Below, in pieces: positions 22,763 to 30,234 of a DNA stretch of 64,000 nt; the first letter of the stretch is position 1, and each line of letters opens with the position of its first letter. The notes beneath the pieces are model-generated. The model saw nothing but the letters and a program-made list of their open reading frames with translations. It searched no databases and had not been told where the DNA came from. Where the stretch lies: assembly GCF_022842375.1 (NCBI RefSeq), contig NZ_JALHPR010000003.1, positions 186,001-250,000 on the forward strand. Reading direction: 5' to 3'. A program made the translations under genes and the position numbers. This DNA comes from Elioraea sp. (GTDB taxonomy: Bacteria > Pseudomonadota > Alphaproteobacteria > Acetobacterales > Acetobacteraceae).

Positions 22763-23604
22763 GCCGCCTCCGCTGGCAGGCCGAGCATTCCGCCGTCCCG
22801 CTCGACGATCCCGATCCGCGTGACCGCGTGCGGATCCGGGGCCGCGTCGTGCTGATGCCGCGCGCGTGGCGCCGCTGCGCCGGCCACTACCGCGACGGCT
22901 GGAAGGTTGCCGGCACTGCGGCGGAGAAGAAGCGGGCGGTGACGCTGATCGTCATCGACAGCAGCGACGGCTCCATCAGCGAGTTTGAGAACGTCGTTGG
23001 GGCGGTGGAGAACGGCCAGCCCGCCGGCAAGGCGTTGCACGACAAATGGGAGCAGGAGCGCGCCGAGAACCAGAAGCGACGCGAGGCGCAGATGCTCGAC
23101 TCCGCCAAGGTCAGGGCCGACATCGAGGCGCGCAACCCGGCCGAGCTTTTCCTCCTGCTGTCGACCATGCCAGCCTGCGCGACGCGCGAGATTGTTCGGT
23201 ACATCGCGCGCGAAATCGAGCCGATGCCGGAATGGGGCCGCGAGACGACGGCGCACAGCCCAGCGGTGATGCTGCTGCGCCGCCTCCTCGGCGTCGAGCT
23301 CCCGGCGTGGCTGGTGATCGACACCAACCTCGAGAACGACGACGAGGACGACACCGCCGCGCGGGCGCATCTCGCCGCGCTCGAGGCCGGCACATACTCG
23401 ACGGCCCATCGGCGTCGCGCCGCAGCTTTGGCCGAGGCGCTCGACCTGCCGAGCACGGTTGAGGGGCGCGACGACTCAAGTGTTGCCGAGCCGGAACCAC
23501 TGCCCGTCGCGACGACTGCCTGCACCATGCGCAGCAAGCCCCTGCCCCACGAGCGCTGCCACTACCTCGAGTGCCCGCAGAAGCACGCATCGGTGGCAGC
23601 ATGA
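22759..23604 (+). CDS. Phage protein of unknown function with C-terminal Cys/His
   Basis: 281 residues, no recognised family. The early part is basic (VVLMPRAWRRCAGHYRDGWK). A charged coiled-coil-like stretch follows (GKALHDKWEQERAENQKRRE), then an acidic helical part (NLENDDEDDTAARAHLAALE). The end has a Cys/His group (HERCHYLECPQKH) that could bind zinc. ATGA couples it to the ParB-like and DUF5131 genes. Confidence 0.65.
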   Translation: MSRLRWQAEHSAVPLDDPDPRDRVRIRGRVVLMPRAWRRCAGHYRDGWKVAGTAAEKKRAVTLIVIDSSDGSISEFENVVGAVENGQPAGKALHDKWEQERAENQKRREAQMLDSAKVRADIEARNPAELFLLLSTMPACATREIVRYIAREIEPMPEWGRETTAHSPAVMLLRRLLGVELPAWLVIDTNLENDDEDDTAARAHLAALEAGTYSTAHRRRAAALAEALDLPSTVEGRDDSSVAEPEPLPVATTACTMRSKPLPHERCHYLECPQKHASVAA

Positions 23605-24620
23605 GCGACGGCACCGGCATCGAGTGGACTGACGCGACGTGGAACCCCGTGCGCGGCTGCACCCGCGTGTCGGAGGGCTGCCGCCACTGCTACGCCGAGA
23701 CGCTCGCCGCCCGCTTCTCCGGCCCCGGCCAGCCCTACGAGGGCCTGGCCGGACGCGTCACCCACCCCGACGGCACAAGCGAGGCGCGGTGGACGGGCCG
23801 GGTTCGCTCCGTCAAGGAGCTGATGGGCGAGCCGACAAGGTGGAAGAAGCCGCGCAGGATCTTCGTCAACTCGATGTCCGACCTGTTCCACGAGGCCGTT
23901 GACGAGGCCATCATCGACAGTGTGTTCGCGGTGATGGGGCTGGCGCCGCAGCACACGTTCCAGATCCTGACGAAGCGCCCGGAGCGCATGGTCCGGTACT
24001 TCAAGAGCCGCCCTGCCGACCATGGGCCGTGGCGGCTCGCGAACGTGTGGTTGGGCGTCAGCGTCGAGGACCAGGCGACGGCCGATGCTCGCATCCCGCC
24101 GCTGCTGCAGACGCCAGCGGCGAAGCGGTTCATCAGCGCGGAGCCACTGCTGGGGCCTGTTGATCTGGATCGCATTGCCGCTCCGCAGCACACTCCGGAA
24201 GATAGCGGATGGGCGTTCGATTGTCTTGCCACCGGCGACACATATCGTCTGTTCGAGGAGGACGGTCGCTACAGCAACAGCGGCGACGGCCCTTATCGCG
24301 ATCACCGCCTCGACTGGGTGATCGTCGGCGGCGAGAGCGGCCCAGGCGCGCGGCCGATGCACCCGGACTGGGCCCGGAGCCTGCGCGACCAGTGCGCGGC
24401 CGCCGGCGTGCCGTTCTTCTTCAAGCAATGGGGCGCGTGGGCGCACGAGGATCAACATCTGCCGAACGGCCGCCTCGTGCTGGACGACTTCACCGGCGGC
24501 GGCAGTGACGGTCAGGGCGGGCTGCATTGGTGGCCTGACGGATCGTGGTCGGTGCACCTGCGCAAGTCGCAGACCGGCGCCCTCCTCGACGGCCGCGAGC
24601 ACAAGGAGTTCCCGACATGA
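23601..24620 (+). CDS. Gp37/Gp68 family protein (DUF5131)
   Basis: 339 residues from ATG 23601. The opening IEWTDATWNPVRGCTRVSEG, then CRHCYAE, is the unmistakable DUF5131 start. Its Cys spacing C-x6-C-x2-C suggests an iron-sulfur cluster as in radical-SAM-like enzymes. Further family blocks are RIFVNSMSDLFHEAV, ILTKRPERM, NVWLGVSVEDQ and VIVGGESGPGARP. Biochemical function is not established. In other genomes it can sit with three-Cys-motif partner proteins; none is adjacent here. ATGA junctions at both ends. Confidence 0.92.
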   Translation: MSDGTGIEWTDATWNPVRGCTRVSEGCRHCYAETLAARFSGPGQPYEGLAGRVTHPDGTSEARWTGRVRSVKELMGEPTRWKKPRRIFVNSMSDLFHEAVDEAIIDSVFAVMGLAPQHTFQILTKRPERMVRYFKSRPADHGPWRLANVWLGVSVEDQATADARIPPLLQTPAAKRFISAEPLLGPVDLDRIAAPQHTPEDSGWAFDCLATGDTYRLFEEDGRYSNSGDGPYRDHRLDWVIVGGESGPGARPMHPDWARSLRDQCAAAGVPFFFKQWGAWAHEDQHLPNGRLVLDDFTGGGSDGQGGLHWWPDGSWSVHLRKSQTGALLDGREHKEFPT

Positions 24621-25408
24621 GCGGCCTCATCACCCTCCGCGCCCGCGCCGAAGCCCTGCGCTGGGCCGCCGACCAGGTCGAGGACTGCGACCCCGTCGAC
24701 GCCGCAGGTTTCCTGCGGGGCCTTGCTGGTGCGACCGAGGCAGCGCTGGCGATCGTCAGCCCCGACTATGGCGAGGAGCCGCCACCCGCCGAGGCCGAGC
24801 AGGCCGAGGAGCCGGAGGAGCCCGACGCCGACGAGCCGCTCGCGGAAGAGCTCGCCGCGTTGACCGAGAGTGAACCATCAAGCATTGCTTGTGAGTTGCC
24901 GCGCGCGGCACCCGCTGCCCCGCCGCGCGCGTTCGCCATCAACGCGCCTGCCGAGCCGCCCCGCCGTTTCGCGCGCTGGACCGAAGATCAGATCGAGGAG
25001 CTCCGCCGCGCAGTCCGCACGCTGCCGAAGGCCGAGGCTGTGCGGCTGATCGCCGATCGGTACGGGTTCACCACGCAGCGCGTCTACGACAAGATCAAGG
25101 ACGACCCCACCCTGCGCGGCCCCGCCCGCGCGGTGCGGCTGACCAGCCCGGTCGAGCGCCAGCTGGCGGAGGAGGCCGCGAGCGCCGAGGTGGCCGACGC
25201 TGACATCGGCACCATCCGCGCCTGGCTGGCCGCGAACGGTGGCGGCCCGGTGCCCGATGGCCTGACGCTCGAGCTGATCGCGGCGCAAGCGAACGAGCTG
25301 CGCCTCCGCCTCGGCCTGCCCGCCTTCCGGCTGGTGCGCCACCCGATCGGCGCCATTCCCCAGCCCGAGCTTGCCCGCATGGCCAAGGCCGGCGAGGTGG
25401 CGGCATGA
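24617..25408 (+). CDS. Phage protein with helix-turn-helix-like segment
   Basis: 263 residues. A short helical start (LRARAEALRWAADQVEDCDP) is followed by an acidic Glu/Ala/Pro linker (residues about 55-115). A Myb/SANT or HTH-like stretch comes next: FARWTEDQIEELRRAVRTLP, KAEAVRLIADRYGFTTQRVY. The C-terminus is helical. DNA binding is plausible for the middle segment; no target is visible. ATGA overlaps at both ends. Confidence 0.65.
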   Translation: MSGLITLRARAEALRWAADQVEDCDPVDAAGFLRGLAGATEAALAIVSPDYGEEPPPAEAEQAEEPEEPDADEPLAEELAALTESEPSSIACELPRAAPAAPPRAFAINAPAEPPRRFARWTEDQIEELRRAVRTLPKAEAVRLIADRYGFTTQRVYDKIKDDPTLRGPARAVRLTSPVERQLAEEAASAEVADADIGTIRAWLAANGGGPVPDGLTLELIAAQANELRLRLGLPAFRLVRHPIGAIPQPELARMAKAGEVAA

Positions 25409-25602
25409 GCGAGCGCAGCGAGAGGACCGGCTACGCCAGCGGCCTCGATCACGTGGTGGCGCGGTTCATCGAGAGCGCGACCTACGCAGCGAAGGAGGTC
25501 AAGCCGCGCGATCGTTGGGTTCTGCTGATGCTGTTCGCCGAGGCGCACGAGCGCGCCGGCGCCGCCATCAAGGCGCTCGCGCAGAAGGAAGCGGGCAGAT
25601 GA
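25405..25602 (+). CDS. Small helical phage protein
   Basis: 65 residues, soluble, with one continuous helical run (FAEAHERAGAAIKALAQKEA). No family recognised. It is joined by ATGA overlaps to the HTH-like protein before it and to a small membrane protein after it. Confidence 0.6.
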   Translation: MSERSERTGYASGLDHVVARFIESATYAAKEVKPRDRWVLLMLFAEAHERAGAAIKALAQKEAGR

Positions 25603-25745
25603 CAACCCTCGCCCTCTGGCTGGTCACGGCCCTCTACCTCGCGCAAGCGATCATCGAGGCAGCGCGCGGCAACGCCCCGGCGGCGATGATCCTCGCCGGC
25701 TACATCATCGCCAACACAGGCCTGATCTGGAGCCTCCGCCCATGA
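25599..25745 (+). CDS. Very small two-helix membrane protein
   Basis: 48 residues with two hydrophobic segments (TLALWLVTALYLAQAIIEAA and AAMILAGYIIANTGLIW). It is below the usual length cut-off. The ATGA junction at its start is the thirteenth in an unbroken series from 19806. Function unknown. Confidence 0.55.
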   Translation: MTTLALWLVTALYLAQAIIEAARGNAPAAMILAGYIIANTGLIWSLRP

Positions 25746-25799
25746 CAACCACGGATCGTTCCGCTATGAGCGCGGCTCATTTGAGCGCGGAGGCGACTG

Positions 25800-25979
25800 G
25801 TGGTCGTCCTGTTCTTCCTGGTGTGGACGACGGCCGCCGGCGAGGTTCGCGAGATCGGCCCGTTCCGCTCGCTTGCCGCCTGCGAGGAAGCGATCGCGCA
25901 CGCCCGCGCCGCGCCACAGAGCCGCGCCTGGCGCCTGCCTCGCAACGCGCGCTGCGTGGAGCGCCTCGCGCCAGGCTGA
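25800..25979 (+). CDS. Small exported-type phage protein (GTG start)
   Basis: 59 residues from GTG 25800, with a strong GGAGG ribosome site 6 bases upstream. The N-terminus is a hydrophobic export or anchor segment (VVLFFLVWTTAAG), followed by VREIGPFRSLAACEEAIAHA and a second Cys near the end, a pattern seen in small periplasmic phage proteins. The frame at 25742-25999 covering the same DNA is Arg/Pro-rich and judged to be a shadow, although it starts with an ATGA junction. An ancestral frameshift is possible. Confidence 0.6.
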   Translation: MVVLFFLVWTTAAGEVREIGPFRSLAACEEAIAHARAAPQSRAWRLPRNARCVERLAPG

Positions 25980-25995
25980 CCGTCGCGAGGGCGGC

Positions 25996-26679
25996 ATGAG
26001 TGAGCGCCCGATCATCTTCAGCGCGCCGATGGTCCGCGCAATTCTCAAGAACCGGAAGACGCAGACGCGGCGGATCGTCAAGCCGAGCCGGAAGCAGATC
26101 GCGGAGTGGGGCGCCGACCTTTCCGTCTGCACAGCCGCGCGCGTGAGCGGTCGTGGCGACGGCGGCGACGACACATGGCTTGCATTCGATCACCCGAAAG
26201 GCGGCCCCTACACGGCGGTTCGATCTCCGTTCGGCAAAGGCGACACGCTCTGGGTGCGCGAGGCGTGGGCGCATCTGCCGCGCTCGGCTTATGCGCTGCC
26301 GAAGACGGTTGATCCTGCCGACGGTGACATGGCCGCCTACTACCGCTGCGATTTCGACCGCAGCGGCAAGCCCCGCTGGCGCCCTTCCATCCACATGCCC
26401 CGCTGGGCGTCGCGCATCACCCTCCGCGTCACCGCCGTGCGCGTCGAGCGGCTGCACGACATCAGCGAGGACGATGCGCGGGCGGAGGGTGTTACGCCAA
26501 GCGAGGAGCCGCCAACCGCTGCTGCGCTTATGACGGCGGTCGGGCGCGGCGTCGTGTTCAGGCCGCACGTCAGTGCATTCGCCAATCTATGGAACAGCCT
26601 TCACGGCCCCGTGGCCTGGGACGCAAACCCGTGGGTTGTCGCGGTCGATTTTAAGCGCATCGAGGCGCCCGATGCCTGA
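25996..26679 (+). CDS. ASCH/PUA-like phage protein
   Basis: 227 residues from ATG 25996. The opening RPIIFSAPMVRAILKNRKTQ, then TRRIVKPS, is typical of phage ASCH-domain proteins. Later blocks fit the PUA-like barrel: GDTLWVREAW, PRWRPSIHMPRWASRITLRV and RVERLHDISEDDARAEG. ASCH domains bind RNA or modified nucleotides, and one member is an N4-acetylcytidine amidohydrolase. A role in modified-base handling is possible. It follows the small exported protein by 16 bases and overlaps the next gene by 8. Confidence 0.82.
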   Translation: MSERPIIFSAPMVRAILKNRKTQTRRIVKPSRKQIAEWGADLSVCTAARVSGRGDGGDDTWLAFDHPKGGPYTAVRSPFGKGDTLWVREAWAHLPRSAYALPKTVDPADGDMAAYYRCDFDRSGKPRWRPSIHMPRWASRITLRVTAVRVERLHDISEDDARAEGVTPSEEPPTAAALMTAVGRGVVFRPHVSAFANLWNSLHGPVAWDANPWVVAVDFKRIEAPDA

Positions 26680-26962
26680 CAGCCTGACCACCGAGCAGAG
26701 AATCTACCTCTTCCACGCGCCCTACACGGCCGTCGCGCTCATCGCGCACGCGGCGCTGTTCTACGTGGCCACCACGCTCGGCACTGGGGACTATGCCTGG
26801 CCGCTGCGCCTCCCGGCGCTTGCACCGGAAACACGCGGCGGGCTGGCGATTCTCTATGCGACGACAGCGCCGGTCGCTGCCGCCATCGCCTGCTTCACTG
26901 CATCGCAGGCCGCCGACGACATTGAGCGCGCCGCGCGCGAGGAGCGCCGCCGCGATGCCTGA
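26672..26962 (+). CDS. Small integral membrane protein, unknown function
   Basis: 96 residues from ATG 26672. Two or three hydrophobic segments are visible (VALIAHAALFYVATTLG, then GLAILYATTAPVAAAIACFT), ending in a charged tail (DDIERAAREERRRDA). The start overlaps the previous gene by 8 bases and the end overlaps the excisionase-like gene by 8. Confidence 0.6.
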   Translation: MPDSLTTEQRIYLFHAPYTAVALIAHAALFYVATTLGTGDYAWPLRLPALAPETRGGLAILYATTAPVAAAIACFTASQAADDIERAAREERRRDA

Positions 26963-27254
26963 CACCCCGCCCCCCTTCACGCCGGTGACCCTCGGCGATC
27001 GCTGGCGGTGCAGCCCCGGCTTCGTCCGCTCCCTCTGCCGCCAGGGCCGCCTGCGGCACTTCACGATCGGGCGCGGGCAGTACAGGATACCCGCCACGGC
27101 CGTCGAGGCATTTGAGCGGGGGGATGCGTGGGGCAGCGGCGGGGAGACGAGCCCAGGCTCAAGCTCTACAGGGGGCGATGGTACGCCGTCTGGTCAGAGG
27201 CCGGCGAGACCCGCCGCCGCGCGCTCCGCACCGCTGATCGTGGCGCCGCGCTAA
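26955..27254 (+). CDS. Excisionase-like helix-turn-helix protein
   Basis: 99 residues from ATG 26955. The first about 60 residues (VTLGDRWRCSPGFVRSLCRQ, then GRLRHFTIGRGQYRIPATAV) are a MerR/AlpA-type winged helix as found in excisionases. The last about 40 residues are Gly/Ser/Pro-rich and lie in the 127-base overlap with the integrase gene, so they may be read-through of little function. Its position directly before the integrase fits a directionality factor that bends attachment-site DNA. Confidence 0.75.
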   Translation: MPDTPPPFTPVTLGDRWRCSPGFVRSLCRQGRLRHFTIGRGQYRIPATAVEAFERGDAWGSGGETSPGSSSTGGDGTPSGQRPARPAAARSAPLIVAPR

Positions 27255-28096
27255 GGGCGCTGGCGGCCTTCGCCGCTTCAGGGCCGAGCACCGAGGAGAT
27301 CGCCACCGTGGCTGAGGCATGGGAGCGCTACCGGGCCGAGAAGGGCACACCCCGCGCCATCTGGGCCTGGCTGCGCCTAGCGCCGCATTTCGGCCACCTG
27401 GCCCCGACCGCCGTCACCCCGGCCGCCTGCCGCACCTACGCCCGCGCCCGCGCCAAGGCCGGCGCGACCGCCGGCACCACCTGGACGGAGCTCACCTTCC
27501 TCCGCGCCGCGCTGCGGTATTGCAAGCTCTGCCCGCCGGCCGAGGTGGCGCTGCCGCCGAAGCCGCCGCCGCGCGATCGGCACATGAGCCGCGCGCAGTA
27601 CGCGGAGCTGCTCGCCGCGTGCGAGACGCCGCATCTCCGCCTATTCGCGCAGCTCGCGCTCGCCACCGGCGGCCGCGCCGGCGCCATCATCGAGCTGACC
27701 TGGGATCGGGTGGATTTTGAGCGCGGGCTGATTCGCCTCGGCCTCGGCGAGCAGCGCCGCAAGGGCCGCGCGACTGTGCCGATGACCGATTCCCTCCGCG
27801 CCGCGCTCGAGGCCGCGCACGACGCGCGCACGAGCCCCTATGTCGTCGAGTACGGCGGCGAGCCGATCGCGTCGGTGAAGGGCGCCCTGCGCCGTGCGGC
27901 GGCGCGGGCCGGCATGCCATGGATCACGCCGCACGTGTTCCGGCACACGGCAGCCGTCTGGATGGCCGAGGCCGGCGTGCCGATGGCGCAGATCGCGGCG
28001 TTCCTGGGCCACACCGACAGCCGCGTGACAGAACGTGTCTACGCGAAGTTCAGCCCCGATTTCCTCCGCGGCGCCGCCCGGGCGCTGGAGGCGTGA
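27128..28096 (+). CDS. int: Phage tyrosine-type integrase
   Basis: 322 residues from GTG 27128. The catalytic domain is complete: R183 in GGRAGAIIELTW, H269 and R272 in TPHVFRHTAAVWM, H295 in LGHTDSRVTERV, and nucleophile Y305 in VYAKFSP. An N-terminal core-binding domain spans about residues 55-140. It recombines attP with attB; the tRNA-Pro fragment that begins 113 bases after its stop is the attachment core. Its start overlaps the excisionase-like gene, as expected for jointly controlled recombination genes. Confidence 0.96.
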   Translation: MGQRRGDEPRLKLYRGRWYAVWSEAGETRRRALRTADRGAALRALAAFAASGPSTEEIATVAEAWERYRAEKGTPRAIWAWLRLAPHFGHLAPTAVTPAACRTYARARAKAGATAGTTWTELTFLRAALRYCKLCPPAEVALPPKPPPRDRHMSRAQYAELLAACETPHLRLFAQLALATGGRAGAIIELTWDRVDFERGLIRLGLGEQRRKGRATVPMTDSLRAALEAAHDARTSPYVVEYGGEPIASVKGALRRAAARAGMPWITPHVFRHTAAVWMAEAGVPMAQIAAFLGHTDSRVTERVYAKFSPDFLRGAARALEA

Positions 28097-28208
28097 CACA
28101 CAGTGACCGGCGGTGCAGATGAACCGACGCCGGCCGCTGATCGGCCTCGCACCGTGCCCCCGCAGACCGCCGGAAAGCACACAACGCCTTGATGCGACAC
28201 GCAACACC

Positions 28209-28258
28209 GCGTGTTCGGGACGCAGGGGCCGGAGGTTCGAATCCTCTCACTCCGACCA
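28209..28258 (+). other. Prophage right attachment site: 3-prime fragment of tRNA-Pro(CGG)
   Basis: About 50 bases match the 3-prime half of an alphaproteobacterial tRNA-Pro. They include the anticodon loop TTCGGGA (anticodon CGG), variable region, T-arm with GTTCGAATCC, acceptor strand CACTCCG, discriminator A and CCA ending at 28258. No pairing 5-prime acceptor strand (CGGAGTG) occurs upstream, and the 5-prime anticodon stem stops matching after three pairs, so this is not an intact gene. The intact tRNA should be at the left prophage end, outside the window. Confidence 0.85.
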
Positions 28259-28312
28259 TCGGTCGGGGACCATCCCGGGGGTCTGCGCGGCGCGAGGCCG
28301 CGATACGCGTGA

Positions 28313-28342
28313 GGGGCGGTGGCGCAGGCTGCCGCCCCTTTT
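28313..28342 (+). terminator. Rho-independent terminator downstream of the tRNA fragment
   Basis: GGGGCGG (28313-28319) pairs with CCGCCCC (28332-28338) and is followed by TTTT. It lies 55 bases after the CCA end, so it is probably the original terminator of the host tRNA-Pro transcript, now separated from its gene by the prophage. Confidence 0.75.
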
Positions 28343-28400
28343 GCATGCCGGCAGGCGGCCCGTGCTTTCCCCTCGCCTCGCTCCAATCGCGAGATGCGGT

Positions 28401-28459
28401 CGCCAGATTCGACCGCCAGATTCGACCGCCAGATTCAATCACCGGATTCAGTCACCAGA
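28401..28459. repeat. 13-bp tandem repeat, about 4.5 copies
   Basis: Two exact copies of CGCCAGATTCGAC are followed by two degenerate copies (CGCCAGATTCAAT, CACCGGATTCAGT) and a partial CACCAGA, all in exact 13-base register. It lies in the non-coding 28259-28663 stretch between the attachment site and the amidohydrolase gene. That stretch otherwise holds only the terminator above and the ribosome site of the next gene. Confidence 0.85.
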
Positions 28460-28663
28460 CCGCACACGCAATCACGGGGCCGCATTGTGTGCCGTTGCTG
28501 CCCTCGCCCCCGCGCACGAAGGCGTCCCACCCATCCGTCACCCACTGGGCATAGGCCTCGCGCTCGGGCTCGCCAGCGCGGCGGGTGCTCCCTTGCCCTC
28601 GCCCCGCCCGCGCGGGAGCATGGCCGGAACGTTTCGCCTGACGCACGCACCGGGGAGGCCGCC

Positions 28664-30049
28664 ATGACGACCATCATCGCCAACACCATCATCGCGACCG
28701 TCGATGACGATGACCGCGTCCTCGCCGACGCGGCGATCGCGATCGAGGGACCGCGCATCGCCGCGATCGGGCCGACGGCGGAGGTGCGCGCGCGCTTCCC
28801 CAACGCCGATGTCGTCGACGGCCGGCGCCACATGGTGATGCCGGGCTTCGCCAATACCCACACGCATTTCAGCCTGATCATCGCCCGCGGCATCTACGAG
28901 GACCTCTCGCCCCCGCACAAACCGCCCTTCTACTCCGGCCTCTCGCCCATCCCGGTGCCGGAGCTCTCGGTGGAGGAGAACGCCGCGATCTGCACGGTGG
29001 GCGCCGTCGAGGCGATCCGGTCAGGCACCACGCTGGTGCTCGAGGATGGCGCGCGGATCGCGGCGTACGCATCGCTGATGGCGCAATCGGGCCTGCGCTA
29101 CGTGCTGGCCGAGCGTGCGTGGGACAAGGCGAAGGGCTCGATCGGCGACCAGCTTCCCTTCGAGGTGTCGGATGCGCTCGCCGATGACGGCATGCAGCGG
29201 ATCAGTGACCTGCACGCGGCCTGGCACGGCAGGGAAAGCGGGCGGATCGCCGTCGGCATCGCCGCCTGGGCGCCCGACATGTGCTCGCCCGGCCTGCTGC
29301 GCCGGCTGACCGACCTGCAATCCTCGCTCGACTGCCTCTCGACCATCCACCTCAACCAGGTATGGGGCGAGGTGGAAGCGGTGAAGGCCACGCGCGGGCG
29401 GCTGCCGACGCAGTATCTCGCCGACAATGGCTTCCTCAACGAGCGCGTGGTGTGCGCGCATTGCCGCTGCATGACGTGCGAAGAGGAGCGCCTGCTCGGC
29501 TCGACCGGTGCGACGGTGGCGTTCAACTCGGCCATCGCCGCGCGCCGTGGCCTCTCGCCGCGCATCCATGATCTCGAACAGGCCGGCTGCACCATCGCGA
29601 TGGGCAGCGACAACATGGCAGAGGACATGGTCGAGGTGATGCGCACGGGCCTGTTCATGGAGCGCATCCGCCGCCAGGACGGGCGCAACCCGACGCCGGA
29701 ACAGGCGCTGCGCTGGGCCACGCGCAACGGCTATGCGGCACTTGGCGTTCCCGATGGCGGCTGGCTCGCCGAGGGCAACCGCGCCGACCTCATCATGGTG
29801 CGCACCGATCGCGCGCATCTCGTGCCGCTGATGCGCCCCGTCTCCACCTTCGTTCACCAGGGCCAGGCCGGCGACGTCGATGCCGTGATGGTCGATGGCG
29901 CCTGGGTGATGAGGGAGGGGCGCGTGCTGACCCTCGACGAGGCGGATGTCGTTGCGCAGGCCGATCGTATGGGCCGCGGCGCCTGGGCACGCCTGCGCAC
30001 CGCACGCCCCGACCTGCCGTGGCCTGGCGGGTTCGTTCCGCCGGCCTGA
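28664..30049 (+). CDS. AtzA/TrzA-type amidohydrolase (chlorohydrolase/deaminase family)
   Basis: 461 residues from ATG 28664, with GGGGAGG about 7 bases upstream. Metal ligands of the amidohydrolase barrel are visible: the His pair in NTHTHFS, His in STIHLNQ, His in VCAHCRCM and Asp in MGSDNMAED. The C-terminal RADLIMVRTDRAHLVP and VDGAWVMREGRVLTLD complete the flanking beta-sandwich. Relatives hydrolyse or deaminate N-heterocycles, guanine, SAH or triazines; the substrate here is unknown. It is the first chromosomal gene beyond the prophage. Confidence 0.9.
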   Translation: MTTIIANTIIATVDDDDRVLADAAIAIEGPRIAAIGPTAEVRARFPNADVVDGRRHMVMPGFANTHTHFSLIIARGIYEDLSPPHKPPFYSGLSPIPVPELSVEENAAICTVGAVEAIRSGTTLVLEDGARIAAYASLMAQSGLRYVLAERAWDKAKGSIGDQLPFEVSDALADDGMQRISDLHAAWHGRESGRIAVGIAAWAPDMCSPGLLRRLTDLQSSLDCLSTIHLNQVWGEVEAVKATRGRLPTQYLADNGFLNERVVCAHCRCMTCEEERLLGSTGATVAFNSAIAARRGLSPRIHDLEQAGCTIAMGSDNMAEDMVEVMRTGLFMERIRRQDGRNPTPEQALRWATRNGYAALGVPDGGWLAEGNRADLIMVRTDRAHLVPLMRPVSTFVHQGQAGDVDAVMVDGAWVMREGRVLTLDEADVVAQADRMGRGAWARLRTARPDLPWPGGFVPPA

Positions 30050-30063
30050 GCGACATGTCGGCG

Positions 30064-30124
30064 CGTGCTGGCGAAGACGATCGCAGTCAGTGTCCGCGAT
30101 GATGGACACGTTTGCGCCAGCACG
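30064..30124. promoter_or_regulatory. Nested long hairpin downstream of the amidohydrolase
   Basis: An outer 10-bp perfect stem (CGTGCTGGCG at 30064-30073 with CGCCAGCACG at 30115-30124) encloses an inner 6-bp stem GTGTCC/GGACAC (30090-30095 with 30104-30109). It begins 15 bases after the stop codon. No T-run follows, so it is either a weak terminator for the amidohydrolase or a structured leader or binding site for the PEP-CTERM gene at 30235. Confidence 0.5.
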
Positions 30125-30234
30125 AGCTCGCAATTGTTTCGCTGTACGATCAACAATGGTACATGAACGTCATTGGGCGTCTGCGGCTGAGAACGGCTTG
30201 CGGTGCTCGCTGGAGTTGTATCGGAGACGGACCC

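Larger units (their letters stand above)
1..28258. mobile_element. Temperate tailed-phage prophage, right part (left end outside window)
   Basis: A continuous block of phage genes: HK97-type head module, replication genes, a CI/Cro-like immunity region, an excisionase-like gene and a tyrosine integrase. It ends at a tRNA-Pro 3-prime fragment. Transcription is divergent: genes left of 17.65 kb are on the minus strand and most genes from 17.7 to 28.1 kb are on the plus strand. No tail tube, tape measure or lysis genes are visible, so these must lie left of position 1 or be lost. No large head gene is visibly broken. Confidence 0.95.

Noticed and set aside
25742-25999. 85-residue plus-strand frame
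   Set aside because: It starts on an ATGA junction but is Arg/Pro/Ala-rich and shadows the 25800-25979 gene, which has a GGAGG site and a sensible export segment.
28209-28258. Intact tRNA gene
   Set aside because: No 5-prime acceptor strand, D-arm or complete anticodon stem lies upstream; only the 3-prime half is present.
28401-28459. CRISPR array
   Set aside because: The 13-bp units are contiguous without spacers and no cas genes are near.
28113-28667. Open frames crossing the attachment site and terminator
   Set aside because: They run through a tRNA fragment, a terminator and a tandem repeat, and lack coding character.
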